Source: SMWC01 sp964466315
Lineage (GTDB): Bacteria; Pseudomonadota; Gammaproteobacteria; Steroidobacterales; Rariloculaceae
Direction of reading: 5' to 3'
NCBI GenBank assembly: GCA_964466315.1
Contig: CAYXNS010000042.1
Location: 1-21,988 of the forward strand
DNA length: 21,988 nt
Shown here piece after piece: positions 14,200 to 21,912 of this stretch. The stretch's first letter is position 1, and each line of letters begins with the position of its first letter. The notes beneath the pieces are model-generated. The model saw only the letters and a list, made by a program, of their open reading frames with translations, was not told the origin of the DNA and searched no databases. Made by a program: the position numbers and the translations under genes.

Positions 14200-15240
14200 A
14201 TGAACGAGGAAGCACGTTTGGTGGAGGGGGCAGGCTCCAGAGAGGACGAAGCGTTCGATCGTGCCGTGCGACCGAAGCGTCTCGAGGAATACGTTGGTCA
14301 GGTCAGCGTAAAACGCCAGATGCAGATTTTCATCACCGCGGCGCGCAATCGCGGTGAGGCTCTGGATCACACGTTGATTTTCGGTCCGCCGGGATTGGGT
14401 AAGACGACGCTCGCGCACATCGTTGCTAATGAGTTGGACGTCAATCTGCGCCAGACTTCGGGCCCCGTCCTGGAGCGTCCGGGGGACCTGGCGGCGCTGC
14501 TCACGAATCTCCAGCCGAACGATGTCCTGTTCGTCGACGAGATTCATCGGCTGAGTCCCGTCGTCGAGGAAGTGCTCTACCCGGCGATGGAAGATTTTCA
14601 TCTCGATATCATAATCGGTGAAGGTCCCGGGGCACGCTCGATCAAGCTCGAGTTGCCGCCTTTCACGCTCGTCGGAGCCACGACACGTGCGGGGCTGCTG
14701 ACATCGCCGCTGCGAGATCGTTTTGGCATCGTCCAACGGCTCGAGTTTTACAACAGTGATGAGTTGGCACAGATCGTCACGAGAACGGCGTCAATTCTCG
14801 ATCTGCCAGCCGATGAGGGCGGCGTAAAACAGATCGCGAGCCGTTCTCGTGGTACGGCAAGAATCGCCAACCGCCTGCTTCGGCGCGTACGTGACTATGC
14901 CGAGGTCGAGGGCGATGGCCGCGTCAGCGAGGAGGTCGCGCGGGCTGCCATGGACCTGCTTGAGGTTGACCCGTATGGATTCGATACGATGGACCGCAAG
15001 CTCTTGTTGACAGTGATCGAGAAATTCGAAGGTGGGCCTGTCGGTATCGATAATCTGGCTGCGGCAGTCGGCGAAGAACGAGGCACGCTGGAGGATGTCG
15101 TCGAACCGTTTTTGATCCAGGAAGGGTTTCTGCAGCGGACGTCACGTGGCCGAATTGCGACCCCGAATGCGTATCAGCATTTCGGCGTGGCTTTACCGAG
15201 AGCTTCGCAGACTCCGGATGCCCCGGGGCTGTTCGACTGA
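14200..15240 (+). CDS. ruvB: Holliday junction branch migration ATPase RuvB
   Basis: AAA+ motor that drives branch migration with RuvA. From the ATG at 14200 the protein has 346 aa (E. coli 336). Walker A is GPPGLGKT (62-69), Walker B is DEIH (113-116), sensor 1 lies in GATTRAG (159-165), the arginine-finger region is SPLRDRFG (169-176) and sensor 2 is RGTARIANR (217-225). The C-terminal winged-helix domain (about 255-330) includes the AAAVGEERGTLEDVVEPFL segment. A TTG at 14182 would add six residues, but the ATG fits the family better and has AGAGG just upstream (14192-14196, rather close). ybgC follows after 14 nt. Confidence 0.96.
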   Translation: MNEEARLVEGAGSREDEAFDRAVRPKRLEEYVGQVSVKRQMQIFITAARNRGEALDHTLIFGPPGLGKTTLAHIVANELDVNLRQTSGPVLERPGDLAALLTNLQPNDVLFVDEIHRLSPVVEEVLYPAMEDFHLDIIIGEGPGARSIKLELPPFTLVGATTRAGLLTSPLRDRFGIVQRLEFYNSDELAQIVTRTASILDLPADEGGVKQIASRSRGTARIANRLLRRVRDYAEVEGDGRVSEEVARAAMDLLEVDPYGFDTMDRKLLLTVIEKFEGGPVGIDNLAAAVGEERGTLEDVVEPFLIQEGFLQRTSRGRIATPNAYQHFGVALPRASQTPDAPGLFD

Positions 15241-15254
15241 CGCCGGCGAGAACG

Positions 15255-15662
15255 ATGAGCCAGTTCGTCCTCCCGGTTCGGGTGTATCTAGAGGATACCG
15301 ATGCGCAGGGTGTGGTCTATAACGCGAGTTATTTCAGGTTTCTGGAGCGAGCCCGAACCGAGTGGTTGCGAACACACGGAGTCGATCACAATCAGATCCT
15401 CAAGCAGGAAGGTATCGTGCTCGTCCTGGTGGGTACGGAGGTGAGATTCAACCGGCCGGCGAGGCTTGACGACATGCTGTATGTCACGGCGGAGTTATCC
15501 GAGCTGAAAGGGGCGCGGTTTATTTTCGCTCAGGGTATTCATCGCGAGTCTCCCGATGGCGAGCTGTTGTGTCGGGGCATTGCCGAAGTCGCCTGTATGG
15601 ATGCCGAGCAACGCAAACCCCGGCGTGTGCCAGCGGGGCTTTTGAGTGAGCTAACTGAATGA
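15255..15662 (+). CDS. ybgC: Tol-Pal associated acyl-CoA thioesterase YbgC
   Basis: A hotdog-fold thioesterase of 135 aa, the usual size. The signature RVYLEDTDAQGVVYNASYF (9-27) contains the catalytic Asp16; E. coli has GVVYHASY where this protein has GVVYNASY, a substitution also seen in related hotdog enzymes. RFLERARTEWLR follows, as in all YbgC proteins, then ARLDDML and KPRRVP near the end. The family hydrolyses short or acyl-chain CoA thioesters in vitro and is encoded at the head of tol-pal operons; its link to Tol function is not settled. The stop overlaps the tolQ start by 4 nt (ATGA). Confidence 0.94.
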   Translation: MSQFVLPVRVYLEDTDAQGVVYNASYFRFLERARTEWLRTHGVDHNQILKQEGIVLVLVGTEVRFNRPARLDDMLYVTAELSELKGARFIFAQGIHRESPDGELLCRGIAEVACMDAEQRKPRRVPAGLLSELTE

Positions 15663-16351
15663 ATGTGAACCTATCTATCGTTTCTCTGATATTGCAGGCG
15701 AGTCTCGTCGTGCAACTGGTTATGGCGCTGCTGCTGATCGCATCGATTGGGTCCTGGACGATTATCATCGAGAAAAGCCGGATGCTGAAACAGTCGGTTG
15801 CGGCAGCAGACGACTTTGAATCTCGTTTCTGGTCTGGCGGCGATCTGGCGTCGATGTACCGCGATATTGCTCGCGCCGGTAGCGCCCGCATGGGAATGGC
15901 CGGAATCTTCGAGTCCGGCTTCCGCGAGTTCGGCCGGCTGCAAAAGCAACAAGGCTTGACCGGCGATCACGTGCTCGAAGGCGCGCGCCGCTCGATGCGG
16001 GTGTCGCAAGTGCGTGAGGTCGACCGGCTCGAACACAACCTGGCTGTCCTGGCGACGGTAGGCTCCACGAGCCCTTATGTGGGGCTATTTGGTACCGTAT
16101 GGGGCATCATGAACTCATTCCAGTCTCTTGCGAACGTGCAGAGTGCAACTCTGGCCCTCGTGGCGCCGGGTATCGCGGAGGCGCTGATCGCGACCGCGAT
16201 GGGCTTGTTCGCTGCCATTCCGGCGGTCATCTTTTTCAATCGTTTCGCCGACAAGGTCGGCCGCCTCGAGGTGCGATTCGACACGTTTATGGAAGAGTTC
16301 TCCGCGATACTCCAACGCCATGCGGTACAGGCTGAGGAGGTTTCGCAGTGA
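15659..16351 (+). CDS. tolQ: Tol-Pal system motor protein TolQ
   Basis: Inner-membrane proton-channel subunit, homologous to ExbB and MotA, that energises TolA through TolR. The protein has 230 aa, as in E. coli. Transmembrane helices are at about 15-37, 130-155 and 168-193. The conserved channel threonines are Thr147 in FGTVWGIM and Thr179 in ATAMGLF. The cytoplasmic loop between helices 1 and 2 (about 38-128) and the Pro-Ala rich third helix fit the family. Both ends overlap neighbours by 4 nt (ybgC upstream, tolR downstream), so translational coupling is likely. Confidence 0.97.
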   Translation: MNVNLSIVSLILQASLVVQLVMALLLIASIGSWTIIIEKSRMLKQSVAAADDFESRFWSGGDLASMYRDIARAGSARMGMAGIFESGFREFGRLQKQQGLTGDHVLEGARRSMRVSQVREVDRLEHNLAVLATVGSTSPYVGLFGTVWGIMNSFQSLANVQSATLALVAPGIAEALIATAMGLFAAIPAVIFFNRFADKVGRLEVRFDTFMEEFSAILQRHAVQAEEVSQ

Positions 16352-16794
16352 GCCGTGCCCGGCATCGTCGACTCATGGCAGAGATAAACGTCGTGCCCTA
16401 TATCGACGTGATGCTCGTGCTGCTGATTATCTTCATGATTACGGCGCCGCTGTTGACCCAGGGCATCAGCGTAGATCTACCGAATGCGGCTGCGGACCCG
16501 CTGGATCCCGAGTTGTTGCGGGATAACGAGCCGCTTGTCTTGAGCATCGATCAGGAGGGGCAGCTTTATCTGAATATTGGCGAAGACGAGGAGGCGCCGA
16601 TCGACGAGCAGACCGTCATCACCCGGACCGCGGCGGTGCTTCGAAGGAACGCGAACACGCCGGTGCTGGTCAGAGCAGATCAGGCGGTTCCCTACGGTCG
16701 TGTGGTTACCGGCATGGTGCTATTACAGCGGGCCGGCGCCGCGAAAGTCGGATTCATTACCGATCCTGTGGATCCGGTCGGCGATTCACCCTGA
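16348..16794 (+). CDS. tolR: Tol-Pal system motor protein TolR
   Basis: Second subunit of the TolQR proton-driven motor. The protein has 148 aa with one N-terminal transmembrane helix (about 15-34) that contains the essential proton-carrying Asp20 in VVPYIDVMLVLL. The periplasmic domain runs from about 42 to the end, with the typical GLPNAAAD-like start, a VLVRADQAVPYGRV segment and a final KVGFITDP strand. The start is GTG, with GAGGAGG at 16334-16340 as a strong ribosome binding site within tolQ. tolA starts 21 nt downstream. Confidence 0.96.
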   Translation: MSRARHRRLMAEINVVPYIDVMLVLLIIFMITAPLLTQGISVDLPNAAADPLDPELLRDNEPLVLSIDQEGQLYLNIGEDEEAPIDEQTVITRTAAVLRRNANTPVLVRADQAVPYGRVVTGMVLLQRAGAAKVGFITDPVDPVGDSP

Positions 16795-16815
16795 GGAGGC
16801 GCGTAAAAAGGCATT

Positions 16816-17706
16816 ATGGGTTCGTACTTTCGAAAACATACAGCCTCAATCGGGCTGTCGACCGGGCTGCATATCGCATTGGCGGCTACGTTGACGCTCG
16901 GCCTAAATTTCTCGGACCGGCCGCTGTATCCACCTGCGGGTGAGACGGTGGCTATCGAAGCGACCGTCGTGGACGAAGCGCTGATCCAGCAGGAGATCGA
17001 GCGCCTTGAGCAGCAGGAGCAGACCGAGATACTACGGCAACAGGAGCAGGAGCGGCTCGCTCGAGAGCAAGCGGAAGAGGCTCGCCGGCAACTCGAGGAG
17101 GAACAGCAACGGCTCGAGGCTGCGCGGCAGGAGCGCGAGCGAGAGGTACAGGCGGAAGAACAGCGCTTGGCGGATCTTCAATTTCAACGCGAAGCGGCCG
17201 AGCGCCAGCAGGCCGAGGCGGACAGATTGCGGGCAGAAGAGGAGGCCCGACTCGCGGCGGAGCGCGAGGCCGAGGCACAGCGACAGCGCGAACTGGAAGA
17301 GCAACGCCAACGTGAAGAACAGGAGCGACTGGCTCGGGAGGCCGAGGAGGCTCGCCAGCGGGCCGAGATGGAGGCTGAGTTACAGCGCGTGCTCGCGCAG
17401 GAAGATGAGCGCCGGCGCGCCGAAGAATCGGGTCTACTCGATCGATACATTCGTCTCATCGTCAATCGCATCGAGCAGAACTGGATTCGCCCGGCAAGCG
17501 CACAGCCCGGTCTCGAGTGCGAAGTACGGGTGACGCAGATACCGAGCGGGGACATCGTGGACGTTCAAGTCGGCCGCTGTAACGGCGATGCAGCCGTCAT
17601 ACGTTCTATCGAAGCAGCCGTGTTGAATTCGTCGCCGCTACCGCGGCCCCCTGTAGATGCGCTTTTCGAGCGTAGTCTCAACGTCGTGTTTACTCCGGAA
17701 GTTTAG
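16816..17706 (+). CDS. tolA: Tol-Pal envelope protein TolA
   Basis: Periplasm-spanning protein that links the TolQR motor to TolB and Pal and contributes to outer-membrane constriction at division. The protein has 296 aa, short compared with E. coli (421). Domain I is a membrane helix (12-31) with the S15-x3-H19 pattern that contacts TolQR. Domain II (about 55-206) is an almost uninterrupted Glu, Arg, Gln and Ala helix, predicted as a long coiled coil. Domain III (207-296) contains YIRLIVNRIEQNW and two cysteines (235, 255) that may form the disulfide known in other TolA proteins. The repetitive domain II creates many spurious reading frames on both strands. The shorter helix implies a smaller reach across the periplasm. 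Confidence 0.93.
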   Translation: MGSYFRKHTASIGLSTGLHIALAATLTLGLNFSDRPLYPPAGETVAIEATVVDEALIQQEIERLEQQEQTEILRQQEQERLAREQAEEARRQLEEEQQRLEAARQEREREVQAEEQRLADLQFQREAAERQQAEADRLRAEEEARLAAEREAEAQRQRELEEQRQREEQERLAREAEEARQRAEMEAELQRVLAQEDERRRAEESGLLDRYIRLIVNRIEQNWIRPASAQPGLECEVRVTQIPSGDIVDVQVGRCNGDAAVIRSIEAAVLNSSPLPRPPVDALFERSLNVVFTPEV

Positions 17707-17719
17707 AGGATCCAATACT

Positions 17720-19051
17720 GTGAGGAAGATCGTGACTATCAATCTGTCGGCATGGATCGCCGTGGCATGCTTGCTCGCTGGGCTGGTTACTTATTCCGGC
17801 TCCGAAGCGCAGCTGCGTATCGAGATTACCCGCGGGGTCGATCGTCCCGTACCGATGGCGATCGTACCTTTCGGTTGGGAAGGACCTACTAGCGAGGCGC
17901 CATTCGACCTCACAGGTCTTATCTCGGCGAACCTCACCCAGAGTGGCCGATTTGCCCCACTAGAGGATCGCAATCTGCTGTCGCACCCGACGCTGCCGGA
18001 AGAAGTGGATTTCCAGGATTGGCAGATCTTGGAAGTCGATGTTCTCGTTATCGGCCGCATCCTGGCTGCGGGCCCCGACCAATACACCGTGGTATTTCAG
18101 CTCTTCGACGTGTTGCGTGGCGAACTATTATTGGGTTACAGGCTGACTGCCAACACTGATCAGCTTCGGGTGACGGGGCACCGGATCGCCGACATGATCT
18201 TCGAGACCCTGACCGGGATTCCCGGCGTATTCGGCACGCAAATCGCCTATGTGAACCAGGAGGGCCACGGGGAGAACAGCCGGTACCGGTTGATCGTCGC
18301 GGATGCGGACGGCGCTCATCCTCAGATCGTCGCCGATTCCCCGGGGCCGCTTATGTCGCCGAGTTGGTCGCCCGATAGCCGAAAACTCGCGTATGTGTCG
18401 TTCGAACAAGACCAGTCAGCGATCTACGTACAAACGTTGAGTACGGGCATCCGCGACCGCGTGTCGGCGCGGGCCGGTATCAACGGTGCACCCGTATTCT
18501 CTCCCGATGGTCGCACGCTGGCACTGACCCTGTCCCAAGATCAGGGCAATCCCGATATCTTCATGCTCGACCTCGCCGGCCAGGTCCTGACACGACTTAC
18601 ACGAGATGCGGCGATCGATACTGAGCCGACCTGGGCGCCTGACGGTGATAGCATTTATTTCACTTCGGATCGTTCCGGTGGCCCGCAGGTGTACCGCGTC
18701 GAGACCTATCTCGGTGCAAGGGTAGAGCGCGTAACGTTCGAGGGCGGCTACAATGCGCGACCGCGCATCTCGCCAGACGGCAGCCAACTGGCCGTCGTCC
18801 ATCGCGTCCAGGACAATTATCGGATCGCCATAGTGGATCCCGATACCGGGCTTACTCAGGTGCTGAGTAACGGTCGCCTGGACGAGTCTCCGAGTTTCGC
18901 CCCCAATGGCGCTCAGATCATCTATGCGACGCAGGAGCGGGGCGTGGGCGTGTTGTCCTCGGTCAGTACGGATGGGCGGATCCATCGGCAAATCGCGTCG
19001 GTGGCGGGTGATGTGCGGGAGCCAGCCTGGTCGCCGTTCCCAAGGACGTAG
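17720..19051 (+). CDS. tolB: Tol-Pal system periplasmic protein TolB
   Basis: Periplasmic protein that shuttles between TolA and Pal. From the GTG at 17720 it has 443 aa. A signal peptide (residues 1-30, SEA-Q cleavage) precedes the mature start QLRIEITRGVDRPVPMAIVPF, which is typical of TolB. Domain 1 covers about 31-165; the C-terminal six-bladed beta propeller is marked by repeated PSWSPDSRKLAYVSFE, PVFSPDGRTLALT, PTWAPDGDSIYFTSD and RISPDGSQLAVV units. The frame is open upstream into tolA; AGAGGA at 17705-17710, 9 nt before, supports 17720. A GTG at 17732 is a second possibility but would remove the basic n-region. pal follows after 64 nt. Confidence 0.96.
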   Translation: MRKIVTINLSAWIAVACLLAGLVTYSGSEAQLRIEITRGVDRPVPMAIVPFGWEGPTSEAPFDLTGLISANLTQSGRFAPLEDRNLLSHPTLPEEVDFQDWQILEVDVLVIGRILAAGPDQYTVVFQLFDVLRGELLLGYRLTANTDQLRVTGHRIADMIFETLTGIPGVFGTQIAYVNQEGHGENSRYRLIVADADGAHPQIVADSPGPLMSPSWSPDSRKLAYVSFEQDQSAIYVQTLSTGIRDRVSARAGINGAPVFSPDGRTLALTLSQDQGNPDIFMLDLAGQVLTRLTRDAAIDTEPTWAPDGDSIYFTSDRSGGPQVYRVETYLGARVERVTFEGGYNARPRISPDGSQLAVVHRVQDNYRIAIVDPDTGLTQVLSNGRLDESPSFAPNGAQIIYATQERGVGVLSSVSTDGRIHRQIASVAGDVREPAWSPFPRT

Positions 19052-19103
19052 ATGCAAGTCAATTCTAATTTTTTGTTGTAACATGCTGCTGTAGATATAG
19101 ATA

Positions 19104-19109
19104 AAGGGA
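19104..19109 (+). promoter_or_regulatory. Ribosome binding site of pal
   Basis: AAGGGA lies 6 nt before the ATG at 19116 and only 3 nt before an in-frame GTG at 19113. The spacing favours the ATG. Confidence 0.55.
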
Positions 19110-19115
19110 ACCGTG

Positions 19116-19664
19116 ATGGCTCGAATAGTTCAACTACTATTTCTCGTTGTGGCTGGCGCGATGGTGGTGGGCTGCGGTGGTGATGCGACGACCGTAGCGG
19201 CTGGCACGACGCCGACCGGTCCCAGCACGACGTCGGCGAGCCCCGGTGAAGGCGCGAGTACGACGGGAATCCAGGGCTCCGGAAGCCCCGAGGGAATCCG
19301 CGAAGTCCCGGGCCCGACCGCCCAAAGGCTCCTGAGCCGGCTCGTGATCTACTTCGAATTCGACCAGAGCGATATTGATCCGGAATTCAACGCGCTGTTG
19401 GCGGCCCATGGCGAGTATCTCGCGCGTACGGGCGCTGCCGAGGTTCGCTTGGAAGGGCATGCCGACGAACGCGGCAGTCGCGAGTACAATATCGGTCTCG
19501 GTGAGCGGCGGGCCCAGGCGGTACGCCGCGTGTTACTGTTGCAGGGAGCTGCGACGGAGCAGCTTAGTACGGTGAGTTACGGTGAGGAGCGTCCGGAAGT
19601 CGTCGGGAGCGACGAAGAATCCTATAGCCTGAACCGCCGTGTCGAATTGGTGTACCGGCAATAA
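19116..19664 (+). CDS. pal: Peptidoglycan-associated lipoprotein Pal
   Basis: Outer-membrane lipoprotein that anchors the outer membrane to peptidoglycan. The protein has 182 aa. The signal peptide ends in VVGC with the lipid-modified Cys20. A flexible Thr/Ser/Gly-rich linker (21-65) leads to the OmpA-like domain (about 74-181). This starts with IYFEFDQSDID, contains LEGHADERGSREYNIGLGERRA (112-133; the GHxDxRG motif that binds diaminopimelate) and ends with NRRVELVY (173-180). A TTGTTG and TATAGA pair 17 bp apart (19073-19078, 19096-19101) precedes it, but transcription from there would start inside the ribosome binding site, so a separate promoter is doubtful. Confidence 0.97.
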   Translation: MARIVQLLFLVVAGAMVVGCGGDATTVAAGTTPTGPSTTSASPGEGASTTGIQGSGSPEGIREVPGPTAQRLLSRLVIYFEFDQSDIDPEFNALLAAHGEYLARTGAAEVRLEGHADERGSREYNIGLGERRAQAVRRVLLLQGAATEQLSTVSYGEERPEVVGSDEESYSLNRRVELVYRQ

Positions 19665-19683
19665 CTCGGTGAGGCGGAAAACG

Positions 19684-20484
19684 ATGGCATTTGCGGTGAG
19701 GCGTAGTCATCTTCTGGTACCAGTCGTAGCTCTTGCGATGACTGGTTGTACGACGGTCCCGACGACGGAAGACCCCGTCTATCTGAAACTGACGGATCTC
19801 GAAGCGCGGTTGATCAGGATTGAGCGCGTGATCGACAATCAGAGTCTGATCGAGCTGTCGACCCAAGTCGATCAACTTCGCGCTCAGGCACAGGCGTTGC
19901 GAGGCGAAGTCGAGACGCTGCGGTACGAATCCGATACCGGAGCCGATCGGCAGCGCCAGCTCTATCTGGACGTCGACACACGGCTGCAGACGCTCGAAGT
20001 CGCTCGGGCGCAGGCAGCGGATCCACCGCCCGTCGCGATTTCCGATCTAGAGACGGAAGAGACTGTCCCGTTCGTATCGCGACCGCCTGTTGTCAGCGGC
20101 AGCGACCAGGACAACTACCAGCTCGCTTTCGATTTCCTGAAGAACGGCCGTTACATGGAGTCGGCGGAAGCATTCGATCAGTTCCTGACAGTTTTCCCAT
20201 CGAGTCCACTGGCGGACAATGCTCAGTACTGGCTGGCGGAGACCTATTACGTGCAACGCCAGTTTACGACCGCGTTACCGGTGTTTCAGACGGTGGTCGA
20301 TCGATATCCAGACTCCACGAAACTACCGGACGCGCTGTTGAAGATCGGCTTCTGCAATTACGAGCTGCAGCAGTGGGATGAGGCTCGAAGTGCGTTGATG
20401 CGTGTCTCTCGAGAATTTCCCGACACGACCGCAGCTCGCCTGGCGACCCAGCGGCTGGAGCGATTGGCGCAGGAGCAGGGTTGA
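19684..20484 (+). CDS. cpoB: Tol-Pal system coordinator CpoB (YbgF)
   Basis: Periplasmic protein that couples Tol-Pal function with PBP1B activity during constriction. The protein has 266 aa, as usual. The N-terminus has a signal with a possible lipobox (MTGC, Cys22), unlike E. coli CpoB, which is a soluble periplasmic protein; the -3 Met makes lipidation plausible but not certain. Residues 33-110 form a heptad-rich coiled coil for trimerisation. After a Pro-rich linker, TPR repeats fill 143-262: LAFDFLKNGRYMESAEAF, WLAETYYVQRQFTTALPVF and KIGFCNYELQQWDEARSAL. The frame is open into pal; the ATG at 19684 has GAGG 9 nt before it. The stop overlaps the TTG start of queE. Confidence 0.93.
   Translation: MAFAVRRSHLLVPVVALAMTGCTTVPTTEDPVYLKLTDLEARLIRIERVIDNQSLIELSTQVDQLRAQAQALRGEVETLRYESDTGADRQRQLYLDVDTRLQTLEVARAQAADPPPVAISDLETEETVPFVSRPPVVSGSDQDNYQLAFDFLKNGRYMESAEAFDQFLTVFPSSPLADNAQYWLAETYYVQRQFTTALPVFQTVVDRYPDSTKLPDALLKIGFCNYELQQWDEARSALMRVSREFPDTTAARLATQRLERLAQEQG
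20471..20475 (+). promoter_or_regulatory. Ribosome binding site deciding the TTG start of queE
   Basis: AGGAG, inside the last codons of cpoB, lies 5 nt before the TTG at 20481. The strong match and spacing justify the rare start codon. The next in-frame ATG lies far inside the protein, after the radical SAM motif. Confidence 0.65.
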
Positions 20485-21155
20485 GTGCGGCGGCAACTCT
20501 TAGCGAGGGTCCGGCTTCCGCACGGCTGAAAATCTCCGAGATCTTTTTCTCGCTTCAAGGCGAGGGTAAGTGTAGCGGCCTCCCTACGGTCTTCATTCGT
20601 CTCACGGGATGCCCTCTGTGCTGTCGATACTGCGATACCGAGTATGCGTTTACGGGAGGCGAATGGCAGACTGTTGGTGCGATCCTCGCGGCGACCGCGC
20701 GTTTCGGTACGCCCTATGTCTGCGTAACCGGCGGCGAACCGTTAGCGCAGGCGCGGTGCCATATCCTGCTCACGTCGCTCTGCGATGCGGGATACCAGGT
20801 CAGTGTCGAAACGAGCGGCGCCGTCGACATACGGGATGTCGATGATCGCGTTAGTCGCGTTGTGGATATCAAGACGCCTGGATCGGGTGAGTCCGAACGC
20901 AATCGCTGGGAAAATCTTGGATATCTGACAGAGCGGGACTCGCTGAAGCTCGTGATTTGCGACCGGGCCGACTATGACTGGGCGTCGTCGGCGCTTGCGG
21001 ATCGACTGCGCGTGCCATGTCCCGTGCTCTTCTCACCGAGCTATGATGAGCTTGCGGGGGAGACGCTAGCGGACTGGATCCTCGCGGATCAGTTGCCCGT
21101 GCGGCTCCAACTTCAACTGCACAAGATTCTCTGGGGCGATGTGCCGGGTCGTTGA
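20481..21155 (+). CDS. queE: 7-carboxy-7-deazaguanine synthase QueE
   Basis: Radical SAM enzyme converting 6-carboxytetrahydropterin to 7-carboxy-7-deazaguanine on the path to queuosine in tRNA. The protein has 224 aa. SLQGEGKCSGLPTVFIRLTG (24-43) precedes the iron-sulfur motif Cys44-x3-Cys48-x2-Cys51 (CPLCCRYCDTEYAF); an extra Cys47 lies next to Cys48. VTGGEPLAQ (82-90) holds the GGE SAM-binding motif, and a VETSGA strand and DIKTPGSGE (residues around 128-137) follow, as in the family. TTG is the start, overlapping cpoB by 4 nt (TTGA). queC follows at once; queD and queF are not in the window. Confidence 0.94.
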   Translation: MSAAATLSEGPASARLKISEIFFSLQGEGKCSGLPTVFIRLTGCPLCCRYCDTEYAFTGGEWQTVGAILAATARFGTPYVCVTGGEPLAQARCHILLTSLCDAGYQVSVETSGAVDIRDVDDRVSRVVDIKTPGSGESERNRWENLGYLTERDSLKLVICDRADYDWASSALADRLRVPCPVLFSPSYDELAGETLADWILADQLPVRLQLQLHKILWGDVPGR

Positions 21156-21157
21156 CC

Positions 21158-21829
21158 ATGGCTAAGGCGGTTGTGCTGCTATCGGGTGGTCTCGACTCAG
21201 CGACCGTGCTCGCCCTCGCGCGAGCACAGGGATTCGAATGTTACTCGCTGAGTTTCGATTACGGCCAGCGGCATCGTGCGGAACTCGAGGCTGCCGTTCG
21301 CGTCTCCAAGGATCTCGAAGCGGCCGAACATCGTGTCATGGAGATTCCTATCGGCACGCTAGGCGGATCGGCGCTGACCGACTCCACGATCGATATCCCG
21401 GACGACGGGGGTGAGGGTATTCCGGTGACCTATGTGCCCGCCCGAAATACGGTGTTCCTAGCGCTCGCCCTGGCTTGGGCCGAGGTGCTTGCGGCAGAGG
21501 CTATATTCATCGGCGTGAACGCCATCGATTATTCCGGCTATCCGGACTGCCGGCCGGAGTTCATCGAGGCATTCGCGAAGCTGGCTGCACTCGCGACTAA
21601 GCAAGGTGTCGAAAACGAGGCTGTGTCGATCGAAGCGCCACTCGTCTCGATGACGAAGGCCGGGATCATTCAACGTGGCGCGGCGGCCGGCGTGAACTAC
21701 GCGCTGACCGTGTCCTGCTATCGAGCCGACGATCAGGGTAAGGCCTGCGGTTATTGCGACGCTTGCCGCTTCCGGCGCCAGGGCTTTCTCGACGCAGGCG
21801 TCGAGGACCCGACGCGCTACCAATCTTAG
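21158..21829 (+). CDS. queC: 7-cyano-7-deazaguanine synthase QueC
   Basis: ATP-dependent enzyme that turns the carboxyl group of 7-carboxy-7-deazaguanine, the QueE product, into the nitrile (preQ0). The protein has 223 aa from the ATG at 21158. The N-terminal PP-loop is SGGLDS (9-14), followed by FDYGQRHRAEL (33-43), VPARNTVFL and NAIDYSGYPDCRPEFIEAF in the middle. The zinc site is Cys187, Cys197, Cys200 and Cys203 (CYRADDQGKACGYCDAC). A TTG at 21152 is in frame and overlaps the queE stop, but the ATG fits the family start MAKAVVLLSGG better. No strong Shine-Dalgarno is seen, so coupling to queE is likely. An intrinsic terminator lies 13 nt after the stop. Confidence 0.95.
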   Translation: MAKAVVLLSGGLDSATVLALARAQGFECYSLSFDYGQRHRAELEAAVRVSKDLEAAEHRVMEIPIGTLGGSALTDSTIDIPDDGGEGIPVTYVPARNTVFLALALAWAEVLAAEAIFIGVNAIDYSGYPDCRPEFIEAFAKLAALATKQGVENEAVSIEAPLVSMTKAGIIQRGAAAGVNYALTVSCYRADDQGKACGYCDACRFRRQGFLDAGVEDPTRYQS

Positions 21830-21842
21830 GAGCTACCGCATG

Positions 21843-21875
21843 AAAAGGGGCTCACTTTGTGCGGCCCCTTTTTTT
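21843..21875 (+). terminator. Rho-independent terminator after queC
   Basis: AAAAGGGGC (21843-21851) pairs with GCCCCTTTT (21864-21872) across a 12-nt loop and continues into a T-run ending at 21875. The 9-bp stem and T-run are classic. It closes the tol-pal/que transcription unit and separates it from the tRNA gene. The A-rich 5' arm means it could also work weakly on the opposite strand. Confidence 0.9.
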
Positions 21876-21886
21876 GGCGATTACGG

Positions 21887-21892
21887 TAAGAT
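21887..21892 (+). promoter_or_regulatory. Candidate -10 of the tRNA-Lys promoter
   Basis: TAAGAT lies 20 nt before the tRNA and is followed by the GC-rich stretch GCACGCCG, the kind of discriminator found on stringently controlled stable-RNA promoters. No clear -35 hexamer is seen; that position falls in the terminator. Confidence 0.35.
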
Positions 21893-21912
21893 GCACGCCG
21901 AATACCTGATGC

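Noticed and set aside
13813..14736. 307-codon antisense frame across ruvA and ruvB
   Set aside because: Covers two intact conserved genes and shows no family resemblance.
16978..17436. Repetitive Glu/Arg/Gln tract as a DNA repeat element
   Set aside because: It is the coiled-coil domain of TolA, degenerate at codon level and expected for the family.
19073..19101. TTGTTG-17-TATAGA as a dedicated pal promoter
   Set aside because: The start point would fall in the pal ribosome binding site; probably chance in an AT-rich spacer.
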